Origin: Brienomyrus brachyistius
Lineage: Eukaryota > Chordata > Actinopteri > Osteoglossiformes > Mormyridae
Reading direction: 5' to 3'
Length of the DNA stretch: 64,000 bases
NCBI RefSeq assembly: GCF_023856365.1
Contig: NC_064534.1
Span: 9,444,536-9,508,535 of the forward strand
The notes beneath the pieces were generated by a model that searched no databases, was not told where the DNA came from, and saw only the letters and a program-made list of their open reading frames with translations. Below are positions 15,422-29,195 of the stretch, piece by piece; within the stretch, counting starts at the first letter, position 1; each line of letters begins with the position of its first letter. Both the position numbers and the translations under genes were made by a program.

Positions 15422-16868
15422 ATCCACTATTCTTTATTCCATAGAGCAGACACTTTGCAGGACAGAAATTATTGACACTCCTAATATTTTGCAGCAGTCT
15501 TTTGAGGCTGCACCTGCAGTTAAGGACTTTCTGAATTAGACTTCTACACTTCTCAGCTGGTAATTCAGTCACTGACTCTTCGTGTGAAAACTATTCTAGT
15601 CCTCTAAGGTTTAATGGGTTCCTTCCCCCAGCTGTGAGTTTCAAATCTTTCCATAGATGTACAAATGGATAGATGAGGACTCATAGAAGGCCACTTCAAA
15701 ACAGTGCAGTGTTTTATTTTCAACCATTCTTGGGTGCTCTTAGATATTTTGGGTTATTATACTTCTGAAGGACCCATAACCTGTGACTGAAACAGAGCTT
15801 TCTAAAGCGGGGGAGTGGGTTTCACTCCAGAATGCCTTGAAAATCTTCTGACTTCATTTGGCTCTGCACGCCTTCAAGATACACAGTGGCAGAAGCAGCA
15901 CAACAACTACATAACTTCATTGAGCCTCCTCCATGTGTCACAGTAGGAATGATATTCTTCTCTTCGAAAGCATCGTTTTGTCTTCTGTGAACATCGAGCT
16001 GCTGTGACTCATCAAGAAGCTCTAATTTAGTTTCATCTACAACTTCGTTTTCCTAGAAGGACTGTGGCTTCGTCAACATGCATTTTGGCAAACTCCAGTC
16101 GGGCCTTCTGTGTATATCTAAGAGAAGAGGGGTCTTCTACAATGCAGCCAACCATCATTCAAGCAGCGACTGCTGTTCCTTGATCTTGAAGTTCAGCCTG
16201 GATCTGTTTTGAAGTTTTCCTTGGTACACCATCCCAACTACCCTTTGGTTCAGTCTGCAAATGGTGTAAGAGAAACTATACTAGGAGGGATACACCTTAA
16301 TACCTGAAATGCAAAGGTCCATGTACTGGGGGAAGGAACGAGTCCGAATTCAATATTGGGGGTACACACCCACCCCAAGACCCTACACCCTTCCAATTTG
16401 GGGTCAGTTTTCCACTTGCAGCTGCATCCCAGGGGGTTCCTGTGGTCCCACGGACCTTAAACTTCTTGAAGATATTAGTAACCATGGTCACAAGAACATG
16501 GGAAGCACTCTGGAGATGGTCTTGTAAGCTTTACCCTGGCCATTCTTAGCCATTATGTTCTTCCTTTTCCCTGTCAGATAGCTCTCGGCCTTCTCTTGTC
16601 CATGTTCAGTTTGATGCACACAGTGGCACAGAACAGCCAAACGAGTGCTTTACCAAAATAGACTGAGCGGCTGATTATACGATTGAAGACATCTGTGATA
16701 CTAATTAAAGTGCTTGAGAAATCATAAACTTCAATAATTTTTTAACTTCTAAGGTGTCCTAGTAATTTTGTCTGGCCATTTTTATTTTATTATTTACAAT
16801 AATACGTTAAGCCATAAATCAAAAGCAAAGTGTCGGCTCTTTAGAATATGGAATAAAGAATGCTGGAT
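15422..16868 (-). mobile_element. Dead Tc1-like DNA transposon with terminal inverted repeats
   Basis: The ends are inverted repeats: ATCCACTATTCTTTATTCCA at the left and, read in reverse complement, ATCCAGCATTCTTTATTCCA at the right, continuing to a shared CACTTTGC about 37-43 bp in. The length is about 1.45 kb, within the usual Tc1 range. The minus strand retains transposase pieces in order: RLEFAKMHVDEATVL near 16110, a tract resembling the second catalytic block near 15770-15700, and ELPAEKCRSLI near 15560 corresponding to the LPxERCRSLI end of Tc1-like transposases. Many stops and frameshifts interrupt it; the catalytic acids are not recoverable. Not active. Confidence 0.8.
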
Positions 16869-17556
16869 GCCAATTTATTATTTATTTTACAAAAAAAATT
16901 ATATAACAAAATTGCAAAAAATTGTGATTCATTTTTTTGGATAAGTGGAAGGCTACCAGTATTTGTGGCTGCATCTGTATAACATTAAGCTAGTGACTTA
17001 ACATTTGTCTAGCAGCCGCTCTAAAATTTACATGAAAGTACTGTGAATACAAATATTCTAAGTGTATTCAGATCAGTAAAATAAATAAAGATTTGCTTTC
17101 GATTTCTGTGTTAACCATTTCTAGGTTTAGGGTTAGCTTTTGACTATATCATCACTAAATTAATCTCTCCAATTTTGTTATGCATGCACATTGATTGAAG
17201 TATCTGAAGTTTTTGAAATATTTGACAGGTAGTAGTTTGTGTCATTCAGCAGAACACCAATGCTAATGTCCACTTTAGACACTTCCATCGCATCGATTCT
17301 ACACAAAACTGCCTTAAAAATATACAGCACATGAAAAACTTGCTCTCAGAAGGGAATTTATTTCCATTCTTCACTGAACTGATGAAACAGCCTAGGAGAT
17401 CCATGATGTGTGAATTTTCAAAAATTAATACTGTTTTTTTCTCTCTCACTACCAGTCCAATTTTGGTAATTGCTCTAGTTGAGGTGATCTGGAATTAAAA
17501 GCATATCGTATAAAACTGGGCACAGGCCAGGGACAATGAATACATGTGCGTGTCTA

Positions 17557-18027
<471 letters not shown>

Positions 18028-18136
18028 TTATTTTTAAATACTCCACAGCACACAATCCTGCACAAAAAAGACATCTGACACAATATTGTTTTCCAGAATG
18101 GTCATATTTGTTACAAGCACACAATGAAAATCTGTT

Positions 18137-18336
18137 TACACTGTCAGAGTTTTATACCCCAAGGTATAAACAACATTACTTTACTCTCAATGGTACAAAA
18201 ATGTCGGTTTCTGTAGCTTAAAAGGTCCATTTAGCTACACCTAGGATACAACTGACAGGCCCTTGAGGGTACAGTCCCAGTGACAAGTAATTGTACCCTC
18301 AAAAGGTAAAAATTGGTACTTTTTTCTGACAGTGTA
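18137..18336. mobile_element. MITE, 200 bp, perfect 12-bp TIRs
   Basis: The left end is TACACTGTCAGA and the right end TCTGACAGTGTA, exact reverse complements. The interior carries the GTACC...GGTAC words typical of a teleost MITE group (TTGTACCCTCAAAAGG, AATTGGTACTTTTT). No coding potential. Target-site duplication not evident. Confidence 0.7.
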
Positions 18337-19012
18337 GAATATGTCTATATTCAGTTCATTTTAAGTAAATGTCTAATAGATGTTTTGAGACTTTTGGTTC
18401 TAACCTGCATACTTCCCAACTCTGGACTGTAATGGCATGTTGCTGTGTTTAATTAAGCCACATTTTCCGATGCCATATGGAAAACCAGTCATTCAAAGCC
18501 TGGCCACCAGCTGAATGTGATGCACAAGAGAGCATTACTAAACTCCCCTGGCAATTGTGCTTTCCAGAATGGTGTCGAGGGTAAAAACCAGAAAGAATCC
18601 TACAGTCTGGTTAATTTAACGTATTAAAGATGAAATACAAATCTGCCAGTATTTTGAGGATTGTGTGGTAGAGCAGGGAAGCTTCTGAAACCTTCGTATG
18701 TGCCACACCTAAGATCACGTTCAGGAAAAGGATGATGGCACCTTAGCGCTCCTATCTCCGCACTTCCAGCCTAGTGGCCTCTGCCCCATCACACACGCTG
18801 CGATACCGGGAGTGACTGAGATTCTGTACCTTGTATGAACATCCAACAGCCCTGTAATCTGATTTCTCATTTGCTGCTCAGTGGTCACATGATTCTCAAT
18901 TTAGTGACACAGATTCCTCAGTGAAGACAGGGAGACCAAAACACTGTTGCCAACACTTTCCCTCTACTGACCGTAACCATTTTCCACCACCTTTCCCAGT
19001 AGGCAAAGTACA

Positions 19013-19142
19013 CTAGGCAGGATAGACACTGGATGGAATATCAGTCCATCACTGGCCACAAACACTCACCTATAGTGGACAATTTAGTCACGCCAGTTCA
19101 TCGAAACGCAATCCATGTAAAACACGAGAATGCCAGAGACAC
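19013..19142 (+). repeat. Fragment of the ubiquitous fish interspersed repeat
   Basis: GGATGGAATATCAGTCCATC and GACAATTTAGTCACGCCAGT match the middle of the repeat at 15026. It leads directly into a CA-rich stretch and the element at 19158. Confidence 0.55.
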
Positions 19143-19157
19143 ACAGACGCACACACA

Positions 19158-19402
19158 GTTTTCTAAGGTTTGTGGGGACTCTCCATGTCTATGAGGGAAA
19201 ACGCTAATCCCAACATGACAACCTTAACCCCTACCCAGCCCTAACCACAACCATAAGTAACCAAACAAAATGCAAGTGTTTTTGAATTTTCAGTTTTTTG
19301 ACTAGAGTCATGCATTTTTAGAAAACTGAGTTTCCCTTATGGTAACCAGGAAACTGGTAAAAAAAAAATTGCTATTTATCACGTTGTGGGGACAATCCAG
19401 AC
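19158..19402 (+). repeat. CA-associated dispersed element, copy 2
   Basis: GTTTTCTAAGGTTTGTGGGG at the left; AACCCCTACCCAGCCCTAAC and AACCAAACAAAATGCAAGTG internally; AAACTGAGTTTCCCTTATGG and CACGTTGTGGGGACAATCC at the right. CA-rich sequence borders both sides (CACACACAG before, CACACACATGCACAC after). Confidence 0.7.
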
Positions 19403-19559
19403 CACACACACATGCACACACACTCTGCTGAGGTCCTGTCACTCCTGCACATTTAAATCCTTTCAGCTTAAAAATATCTATTTTTAAGATGTGCCTTTGT
19501 ATGTAAGAAGGTAACAACAGAAGCAGGGTTAGGTTCTATGACATTCGAAAGGATACGTT

Positions 19560-19790
19560 TATAGGGTTCGTGAGTCAATTGTCAGGGATTCATTACCGCA
19601 GATCTGGCAGTGTCCATAACCTCTCATTACACCGACAAGACGGATAATTAGGACAATTAAGATGGCTATAAGTAAGGCTTCATTGTCCTGAAAATGAATA
19701 CGGCATAGCTTAATTACGGAGTCAATTTTGTTCATTACAGCTCATTTCAATTAAACAGTTAAGTAGCCTAACCCTTCTTTACAGCCTTGA
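19560..19790. other. Candidate conserved non-coding element
   Basis: Unique-looking sequence with clustered homeodomain-type TAATTA/ATTA words (GGATAATTAGGACAATTAAG, CATAGCTTAATTACGGAG) and no repeat signature. Inferred from composition only. Confidence 0.22.
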
Positions 19791-20689
19791 GGAGAAAGGG
19801 CTCAGTCTTTTACATAAGGTGCATTTTTACCGTTTTCTTCTTCCTCACTCTGTTCTCTTTGAAAAAAACTTAAAATAAAAAAAAAAAAACATTTTATTTA
19901 ACCATGAACGATGGCATTGCATGTTTGGTAAAACAGCCTTTCATATTGTTGTTGTCACTTGGGGCTCCATATAGAAGTTGATTTTTACTTTAGTCTGTAT
20001 TCCTTTAAAGACGTTTCAGCATCTAAATTTCAACACTTTTGTCACAGTATTACAGAATTCCAACCCCCCCCCCCCACTTTGATTTTTTTGAAACTTATGT
20101 TAATGTAAAGCTCCTGAGCGGCCCGCCGATGCCGGGTGAAGGCGACTTATCTCACGTATTTCATTTGCTTTCATAACATTAATTCGCCAGTTAAATATTC
20201 ATGATGCATCATTTTTTTCTGCCCAGTGTGTGACACAGAAAGAATATGTTCCTGGTCTATAGGGGCAAAAACAAGCATTCAGAAAGGTGCTCGGGGGGGG
20301 GGGCTTCACGCAACGGCTTCACTGAGGGCCAAAACACATGATTCTCTCGAGCCTAAAAATAGTAGCGGGCCCAGAGAAACGCTTCAAACAGCCACCGTCA
20401 AACGGCCTTTATTACATTTTTACAGACTGAAGAAGCCTCACGTCCCGCATAACGCTGCAACCTCGGCCTGACTTTGATTTAATTCCTTTTAAAGATGGCT
20501 GAGGTAAATTAATTCTAGCTCTAGGAGCCCCCATCCCCCACTCCACCCGCCCGCCTCTCTATCCAAGGCATCCTTTATAATAGATGATAGGGTAAATGGC
20601 TGAGACCCAGGGAAAGGCGAGGACGTGTTACATTATAAGAGTCTGAAATGACCTGCCGGGCTCAGAGCAGCGGGGTATTAAAGAGCGGA

Positions 20690-20960
20690 CCCTGGCAGTA
20701 ATGGGTCTCACTGGGACATTAGAGTGAGGCTCTAACGGAGCCCCGGCCAGACGGTGACGCCGCAATTAAAGACGCCGGGAGACTGACGGAGGCCGCCGCG
20801 GTGGGCCGAATGCTCCTCTGGCTCCCGAAGCCAGCCGAACCACCGCCGCTGGTGTAATTGAGCCGCTTCGGTGGAAGGTCATCCATGGGCTTTTACTGCC
20901 GCAAGAATGGCAATAAACCAAGGAGGCCATTCTGAGGCGTGTCGGAGACGACAAACCACG
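20690..20960. other. CpG-rich patch inside the intron
   Basis: Dense CpGs (for example GACGCCGGGAGACTGACGGA and GGCCGCCGCGGTGGG) between AT-rich, ATTA-containing flanks. No recognisable product on either strand. It could be an intronic regulatory element. Confidence 0.35.
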
Positions 20961-21229
20961 ACGGTTAACTCACCACAGCCACGGTTACGGAAAGGTGGCA
21001 GAACCCCGAGAGTAACCGGAAATGTGCCCTGAGGCCGGGAGAACCGTCATTATAACATCAACCGGAGCTCATTGATTTCATTTGGGTACTGTTACGTGCA
21101 CCAGCTAAAGCTGTTAAACGTTATTGATTTAAAGAGCTGGACAATTTACTGGAGACAATTTAAGTTAAGTGTCATACCCGATAGGTAAAACAGGAGCCAG
21201 CATATACAAGTCTGCAGGTTCAGATATTT

Positions 21230-21626
21230 GAAATATTAATCTCAGTCCTTACAGATCCAGATAAAATATACGAATTGTCTGTATCTGAGGGAACGGTACA
21301 TGTGTCTCTGATCAGAGAGAGGTACACATCTTTATGATTAATATTTCCAAACTTGAGGGACGGGTCCACATCTCTCTTTAATTTCTCGACACCTGAGTGG
21401 TATGCTTTTCTGACTAATATCGCTACACTGGAGAGGTACACATCTCTGATTAATATCGTTACACTTGAGTGGTACACATCTCTGATTAATATCACTATAC
21501 CCGAGTAGCACACATCTCTCATTAATATTGTTACACTTGAGTGGTACACATCTCTGATTAATATTGTTACACCTGAGTGGTACACATTTCTGATTAATAT
21601 CATTACACCTGAGTGGTACACATGCT
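21230..21626. repeat. 36-bp minisatellite, about 9-11 diverged units
   Basis: The unit is about TCTCTGATTAATATTGTTAC followed by ACTTGAGTGGTACACA. Units are clean at 21430-21626 and decay leftward. Since 36 is divisible by three, the minus strand keeps a frame open across it, encoding a 12-residue repeat (YHSGVTILIRDV). That frame has no partner exons or homology and is treated as non-coding. Confidence 0.85.
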
Positions 21627-22654
21627 ATGATTCCTAAGGTAGTGGTTCCTTAGAATTCCTGCCATGCTTGTAGAACTTGCATAGCAATTGCGGTTCCCCT
21701 GCATCCTGTGCCCAGCCAGGAGTGGGACTGCCGCTCTTAGCATTCAGGGCTTAGCCGACAGCAGCGCCCTGGCTCCTACCGGGCCAGCCTGCCTCTGAAA
21801 TTAAGTGGGATTTATGGTGTGGGAGGGAACAGCACCAGCATGGCCTCTGAAGGCCGCTGATGGCTGCCGCTAACGCCGGCTGCCCCAGCAGCGCCTCCTT
21901 GGGTGCAGCCGTGCCGAGGTCCTGCATTATTCATGCGTGGGAACCACCATAAATATGCTGCCGGCATAGTGGCTGTTTATTAATGCAGCCGGTCCCAGGC
22001 GTCCCCTGTGTCCCCTCCGCCACCGCCTCATGAGCATTCTTCCGTGCGGTTGCCCCATCCGATGCGCGAATACCTTAACGTCTCTGTTTCCTGTCTGAGG
22101 GGAAAGGAACAGAGGCACAGAGTTCCTCAATTGCCCCAGTACCGGCTCCTGGGGTAATACCTACAGCACCCGGGGTGATCCTCCACACAGGGGCGGACGC
22201 ACACCCCCTTAGTCAAGACAAACTCAGGTGTCAGCATCACTTTCGCTCTAGGAGTAGGAGTAGCAGTAACAGTAAATGACCAAAACTGTTCAAGCAGGGA
22301 ACCATTTACATCTCTGATTCAGTAAAGTCAGCAGACAGCATAACGAAGGCGGAAATCGAACCGTATAGTAAGTAAGTAGAAAGAAAACCTCTGTGAATCC
22401 GCTCTCACAAACCCATCTCCCCCAGGACACACAAATCATATAAAATTCACAAAGGAGAGTGTGGGGATCGTGTCAGCAAAATCAGCAGCTATAACTAACA
22501 CAGTCGCACTTATTAATAACTGTTTTCTGATCTGCACATTCTACATGATTTGGAACTTGGAACTTGGACCTGGAAACAGTCAGAAACAGCCTAATAATAT
22601 CCTACTCATGTTTGAGACAAAAGTTTGAGAATGTGTGTTCTCAAGCATAACATT

Positions 22655-22847
<193 letters not shown>

Positions 22848-23030
22848 CTTTATTAATTCCAGAAGGGACATTTGGGGGGAAAATTGTTTGTTTCCTTCTA
22901 AAAAGTGTCATCATAGAACACTTTCAAATACCCCAGAATGACATGTTGGATATATGTACACTAACACAACTATAAAGTAAGTTAAAGGTAAAAGAAAAAC
23001 ACGTTATTATACAAAAACAATGTAAACTAC
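22848..23030 (-). repeat. Probable 3' end of a retroelement (LINE/SINE type), minus orientation
   Basis: ACTTTATTAATTCCAGAAGG directly abuts the ATAG array. Many fish retroelements end, in sense orientation, with a GGGATTAATAAAGTATCTATC-like tail, so the array probably grew from this tail. The rest is A-rich with no protein trace. Confidence 0.4.
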
Positions 23031-26000
23031 ACACAGCTGCTGCATGGTAAAGCACCGGAAAATTAGCAGTGCGAGAAGAAAACTGGCTTGAGAGTTTAAT
23101 TGCCTCCCTCTTAGGAACTTAGCCTCACCTCTGACCCATGCGTAATTCCTGATTATTAATATTCCATGGTCCCTTGTGACAAAGATGAGGTAACAAGAAT
23201 ATCTGTCTCTAGAATATGTCATTGTTCTGCCCTTGAATTAGGTACCCAACAGTGGCAGGGAAGCACAGACGCACACACCTCAGTCCCGACTCGAGCATAA
23301 TTGGACGAAGGGGAGTGAGGGGAACGAGAGAGACCAAAGTCTGGAGACACCTCAGAAGTGTGAGCTCTCTCGGTGTGGCACAGGCACCCCGGCTTAGTCA
23401 AACGCGCTCACCCTACCGGAGGCCGGACCGTGGGACCCAAGGCCTCAGATCCAGAGATGGAGAGAAAGGAGACGACTATGCAAGACACCATGACAGGTCA
23501 AGCCTTTGTCAAGCCATCCATGGTGAAGGACTCATTATATCCCAAGACCCCTGGCACGATTTCAGATGACTGTCTTCCTCCAGCTGACTAAAAAGATGTC
23601 TGCCATACGAAGGTGCAGAATGAGAAGAACATTCTTTAAATAACCAGCATAAAAAGGAAGAAGCATCTATGGCAGGCGAAGATTAGCCCTAATCGTGAAG
23701 GATACGTTGTTGGTGGCTTACTGAATCCGTGGGCCCTGGGTCGAGGGAGAGAAGGTTATAGGAGCGGCTCATTACTTCTTAGAAAACATCAGTGAAGAGG
23801 CTGCTTTCCCACTTCATTCCCAGCCTGCAAGGTGTTTATCCCGCCTGTCACTCCTATGAGACATTCGCAGGAAGGTGAGCCAACTTAGTGCCCAGGAGAA
23901 AAACGGCTTGACAGATCTTTCGGAGTAGAAATTGCATTTGAAGACAACATGCCTCCCCCCCTCTGCCAACAGCGCCCCCACCTCAAATGAGCCAGTGTCA
24001 GGCTTATTGAGCGTTATTTTTAAAGGGTTCAGCATTGCCGAGTGGAATTTCATTTAAAAATGCACAAACTCACTTCAAAATGCAAATGCTTTCATTCAAA
24101 ACACAATGAAAATGCAGTAATTGATGAATCATGGCTTGTGGACCTGTAGCTGTCCACAAAAGAATAGATTACTACCATAAAACCTAATTCCTACCAGAGT
24201 CTATATAAATTCTAACAAACAAAAGAAATGAATATATTTTGTTTGCCTATATTTGAAGATGTGACTTTCTCTTTTTCCTTCATTAGTATTTTATTTGTAT
24301 ATTTTTGTAGTACAGCGAGACACAAGATGATTTTTAAGCTGCCTGTCCTTATTGGTCAGTTTCGTAACTCCTGTTTTCCTATTCGCTAACTGGGGGGAAG
24401 TTTGTTTTTATTTCACTTGTTTACGTGAAGCAGCCTATGGCTGTCGGACTCGTTTGTGTCCCGACCACAGACATTGGTTTGGATACACAGGGTACCCCGC
24501 AAACACTGGCAAACAGTGTTTGAAGCTTCCACAATGTTCAAGACACAAATACGTTGCTATATATAGTGATTCTACAGCCAAATTCATTATAATAACTACA
24601 GGTTGGCTAATTACATGTTTACTATCTTATCAAAATAGCTGTTAAGATTTCCTGTTGATAGCGATTAGCAATCGCTTCCATTAAAATGGCCACAGGGATT
24701 CCCCTCCTCTGTACTTATATCAACTAAAAATATACATAAAATGAAGAGTGGGAAATCACTGAAAGAGCAGACATACGCCGACGGGAAGTCAGGAGACTCC
24801 GCTGGAGATCTTAGGAGAGAAGGCAATGTTTTGAGAAAGCAGGTAAAATATAAGCAGGCATTCCACTTCATGCTCATCAACGACTGTCTGGCTTCGCCGG
24901 CGAATTGCGCAGGAACTGAGGGCCAGGCGTTGCATCTCAGGACATATCTACACACGCACCCTGTGTGCGCACGAGGAAAGTTTGCTCTTTTGACATATAA
25001 GGTTGCCGCAGAAGGATGGATCAGGGGAGGGGGCGGGTGTCTCAGGGAGACATGTGAGGATGGAACAGAGGAAGGTGGGACTGAAAGGAAGAACAGGTTC
25101 AGTCTGCGTGAAATGGGTGCTGACAGCCTCTTGTCATCATCTTTACAAGCCCCAATCTCACTGCACATCCCATGGCTTGGCTGGGACCTACAACAGCACA
25201 GTTTCCAATCGCCTTCATATGTATGAAGGGGACACTGAAAAACTATGAATGCATTTAAAATCTTCACTCATTTGGCCAGTCAGGTTATACTCTATATGGA
25301 GACCTAAGGACTCAAGTTGGGTAACGTTAAAGGAGAGGAAACTCTAACTGATTCGGGGGGTAGGGGGCAGACATGGACAGGGGCCCTGGGACAAGCCATA
25401 AGTCTGGGGGAGGGGGTCATTTAAACCACATATTTGTGTGGGCCTCCCCAGATTTGGGGCCCCCTGTAGACTACAAGCAGTCATTTCACGTGACTTTTTG
25501 AGTAATGCCCCATAAAGAAAGGGGTCCAGGCTTTCCAGGCTCATCCTGGATGTACTAAGCGACAGCTAACCACTGTCTATCTGAAGCAGATTCTGTGCCA
25601 CTTTTTCAGGACAATTTTAGTTTTTTTCCCCTTTTCTATAAGAAAGGCACACAGAACTGGAACCTTCTATTAAACTCAAATGGCCATGAATTGCTGTTTT
25701 CCACAGAGACCCCAGAGTGCATGAATAAAACATGGGGGAGGGGGACCATACATTAACTTCCTTAAATAGGAAGGAGCCCCCCCCCGACGTTCATGAATAA
25801 CACACCTGGGGCAGGGCAGCATGCCTCCATCCCACCCCCCCCCAAGGGAATTCAAACAGCAACAGGATTCTCCAATACCCCCCACCCGTCCCCCTGCCAC
25901 CCAAGTCCTTGCAAGGTCATACACAGGAGGGCATGAGGCTTCAAAGTCAGATACTTCCAGACATCAGGGTGACACATCACTACCCAACGGGGACGAGAGA

Positions 26001-26281
26001 CCAAGCCCCCATCCCCCCACCCAACATGGAGTCCCACCCCCCCCGGACAGGCTAAAATCCCCCTTGATCGATCTCCCTCCTCTGCTGTCCTCCCCTTCCC
26101 CCACCGCCACGACTGAGCCAGGCTGAGTCACAGTATGGATGAGGAGCCTGCGGAGTTTAAAGGCCCCGGCGCCCACAGCTGGCACAGGGGGACTCACCGC
26201 AGGAGCACTGCTCTTTTAACTTTATATTGGATTTAGGAGGAAACAACAAACAACAAGCAGCAGCATCATCGCTGAGCCTGC

Positions 26282-26301
26282 GGGGGGGGGGGGGGGGGGG
26301 G
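26282..26301. repeat. Homopolymer run of 20 G
   Basis: Twenty consecutive G, followed by CTCCGAGCGC. Similar runs are at 59333-59348 (16 G) and near 43260. Such runs are prone to assembly and sequencing error. Confidence 0.9.
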
Positions 26302-27980
26302 CTCCGAGCGCTGTGATCATCCTCGCGTCGCTCAGGTCAGCCTTTGGAGATCTATGCACACGACTTGGTGTCCCCCTCCAGATCACCCAATCAGAGACCT
26401 CCTTACGAACACCATGTGACACGTCACCAAAGACAAGCCACTAAAAAATAAAGAGGCACGTTACAAAGATGGGGGGGTAGGGGGTGAAGAGGAACACACC
26501 CCCAACCCACACACCCACTGGATGAATCCCCACTGATCTTTCAATGACTATGAAAACTCATCCTTTACATTTTGTTTTGTTGTCAAACATCATTTAATGC
26601 CACAAGTTAGCAAATTAGATCACTGATTACACCGAGACCATTGGCATGACTGTGAAACCAGACAATAGTGTCTTGATTTCCTCCAAAAATAGCCGAATCA
26701 TTACAGAAACAATATGTACATTTTATACATGCATCCCATCCAGTACATCTGGGGAACCCCCCCTTCAGGGAATTACTCCCAAAGATTCCCCTCATATTTC
26801 CATTCAATGTCCTGATTACGAATCTTGTGTTTAGTGAAAAAAATTGTCTTTGCATGGACAGGAAGTGTGTATTTGCGGTCTGATCTATCACAATCGTCAC
26901 ACGTTAATCAGAATCACACGCATAATGACATGCATGAACGCTGTAAGTGAATTTAATTCAGTGTCATGCAATTTGCTTCATAATGCGAATTAATGACCAA
27001 GTCAGCAACAACTGATCATCCTCTGGAGACCCATGCAAGAGCTCCCAGCACAGGCTGCACCAACCCCACCATGCCACAAGGGGGCAGAATGTGTTAATGG
27101 CAGATGGACCGGAGCAAGAAACCAGACCGGCTCTGTAGAGAAGAAGAGTGACAAGAGAGGCCATGCCTTCTTCAGTGCATGTGGAAGTTACCTCATGAGT
27201 TTTACTGGATTTTACAGTGCCTTTACGTGACATTACATCCAGGTGACGGTGGGCCTGCAATCAATCCCATAAGGCACAGAGATGCCCAGAAAGGGATGCC
27301 AGTCCATCATAGGATAAACAAACAATCACACTTTAAGGGCAACTTGTGTCTCTTCACACTTTCGCTGGGAGAATAAGCAAAGACCAGATAAATAGCCATC
27401 GGGCGGGACTGAACCTGGAGATTTAAGGGCATAACGTTACCCACTGCACCACCGCAAAACAACACACAAGCAGCGCAAAATGGAAACACTGAATTCAGAC
27501 GTTTCCATTTATTGTGCAAATGAAAGCACATGGATCAAAACATTAAACGTTGTCAGTTTTACTTTTGGATGATTTGACTGAAATGAGAAGCATATTCACA
27601 TTCAAATTGGCCTGTCAGGCTGATATCTGCTGCGAAATGCTGGGCACGAGTGCTGATTTCACGCAGGTAACTCGAAGGACGTCTCCGAAGACCGCGGCCC
27701 TGATGCTGCAGCCCAAAAACAAAGACAGGTACAAACGCAAATCAGGATCTCCCAGTAATCATGTCTGATCTCGCCGTACAGCTGGAAGGGGATTCTGATT
27801 GCCCTCAGAGTCAAATGTTGCGCTCTGATTTCCAGGGCACCTTGAGAACAGTAGTTGATCAAGTCTTTCCCGCAGCTGAAAATACAATGCTGTTACGACA
27901 AGCACGTTTGACCCATGGCATGGATGGGGGTGTCCTACTCAAAATGGGAGATGGATTTCCCTCCTCTAGGAAGGACACTG

Positions 27981-28300
27981 GTCACGCTTTACAGCAGCGC
28001 CTCATACCTTACAGCAGTGCCTCTCACTTTACAGCAGTGTGTCACACTTTACAGCAGTGCCTCATACCTTACAGCAGTGCCTCATACCTTACAGCAGTGC
28101 CTCATACCTTATAGCAGTGCCTCTCACTTTACAGCAGCGTGTCACATTTTACAGCAGTGCCTCATACCTTACAGCAGTGCCTCTCACTTTACAGCAGTGT
28201 GTCACACTTTACAGCAGTGCCTCATACCTTACCGCAGTGCCTCTCACTTTACAGCAGTGTGTCACACTTTACAGCAGTGCCTCACACTTTACAGCAGTGC
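27981..28300 (+). repeat. 20-bp minisatellite, about 16 units
   Basis: The unit is TACAGCAGTGCCTCATACCT with TCTCACTT and GTGTCACACTT variants. A higher-order 60-bp pattern is visible. Each plus frame is open across it, giving 20-residue repeats (LQQCLIPYSSASHFTAV type), an arithmetic result of a stop-free unit. Confidence 0.95.
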
Positions 28301-28855
28301 CTTTTATAGAACTATGGCATACTTTACAACTCTGCCCTGCCAAATTTTATCCACTCATTTTCCATAACCACTTATCCAGTACAGATGAGTCTTTTACAAA
28401 AACCATCAGACAGGAGCCTGAGTAGATAGTGGACAGGAAGTTTGCAGTCTACTTTATGGCGTGCCGTCTGTTTTACAGAGCAGACTCTCGCGCTTTACGG
28501 CATTCGGTGCTGTCACTATGGAATATTACAGACACTCTCTGATTGTTCAGACGCTTGATCCAGCCTCAGAGCTTACATCAAACACACCACACTGCTGGAA
28601 TTAACTACATCCGGAATGTAAGATGTATGAATTAAATCTTTTTTAATCACACTTCAAACACTAATATATGTCATCGGGGGCGTACCTAGCAATTCTGGGC
28701 CCCCTGACAAAATGTCACCTTGGGCCTCCTCACAAAATTTTACATATCATTTTATGTATTAAAGGGCCCCGATCGAATACTGGGCCGCCTGAATCTGCCA
28801 GGGAATACACACCCCTCACACATGGTAGGTCACATATTCCAGCATAGCTATACAA

Positions 28856-29195
28856 TACATCCATTCACTTATCAAATACAGAAGTACAGGATCAGGACTA
28901 TGCATGCAACACAGGAAATAAGAGACCCCTATTGCAGGGCACACTCACACACCCTTCACACATATGATAATTTTTGAACGGAATAAGAAACATATTCAAA
29001 TTGGCTTATCAGGCCAGAGTCGATCTGGTAACTCCAAGTAACCAGCATGTTTTTGGGCTATGGGGAGAAACTGGAGGAAAAGCCATTAGGGAGAACATGC
29101 AAACTCCACACACATGGAACCCTGAGCAGAAGCTCGAACCCTGTTCCCAGGGGTGCAAGGCAACAGTGCTAACCACTGCACCACAGTGCCACCCG
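28856..29195 (+). repeat. Ubiquitous fish interspersed repeat, diverged copy
   Basis: It begins ACATCCATTCACTTATC, continues with GCAGGGCACACTCACACACC, CAGCATGTTTTTGGGCTATG and GAACATGCAAACTCCACACA, and ends AACAGTGCTAACCACTGCAC. The order matches the copy at 15026. Confidence 0.7.

Noticed and set aside
27761..28425. Three overlapping repeat proteins on the plus strand
   Set aside because: All plus frames are open because the 20-bp unit lacks stops; the frames are equivalent and unsupported.
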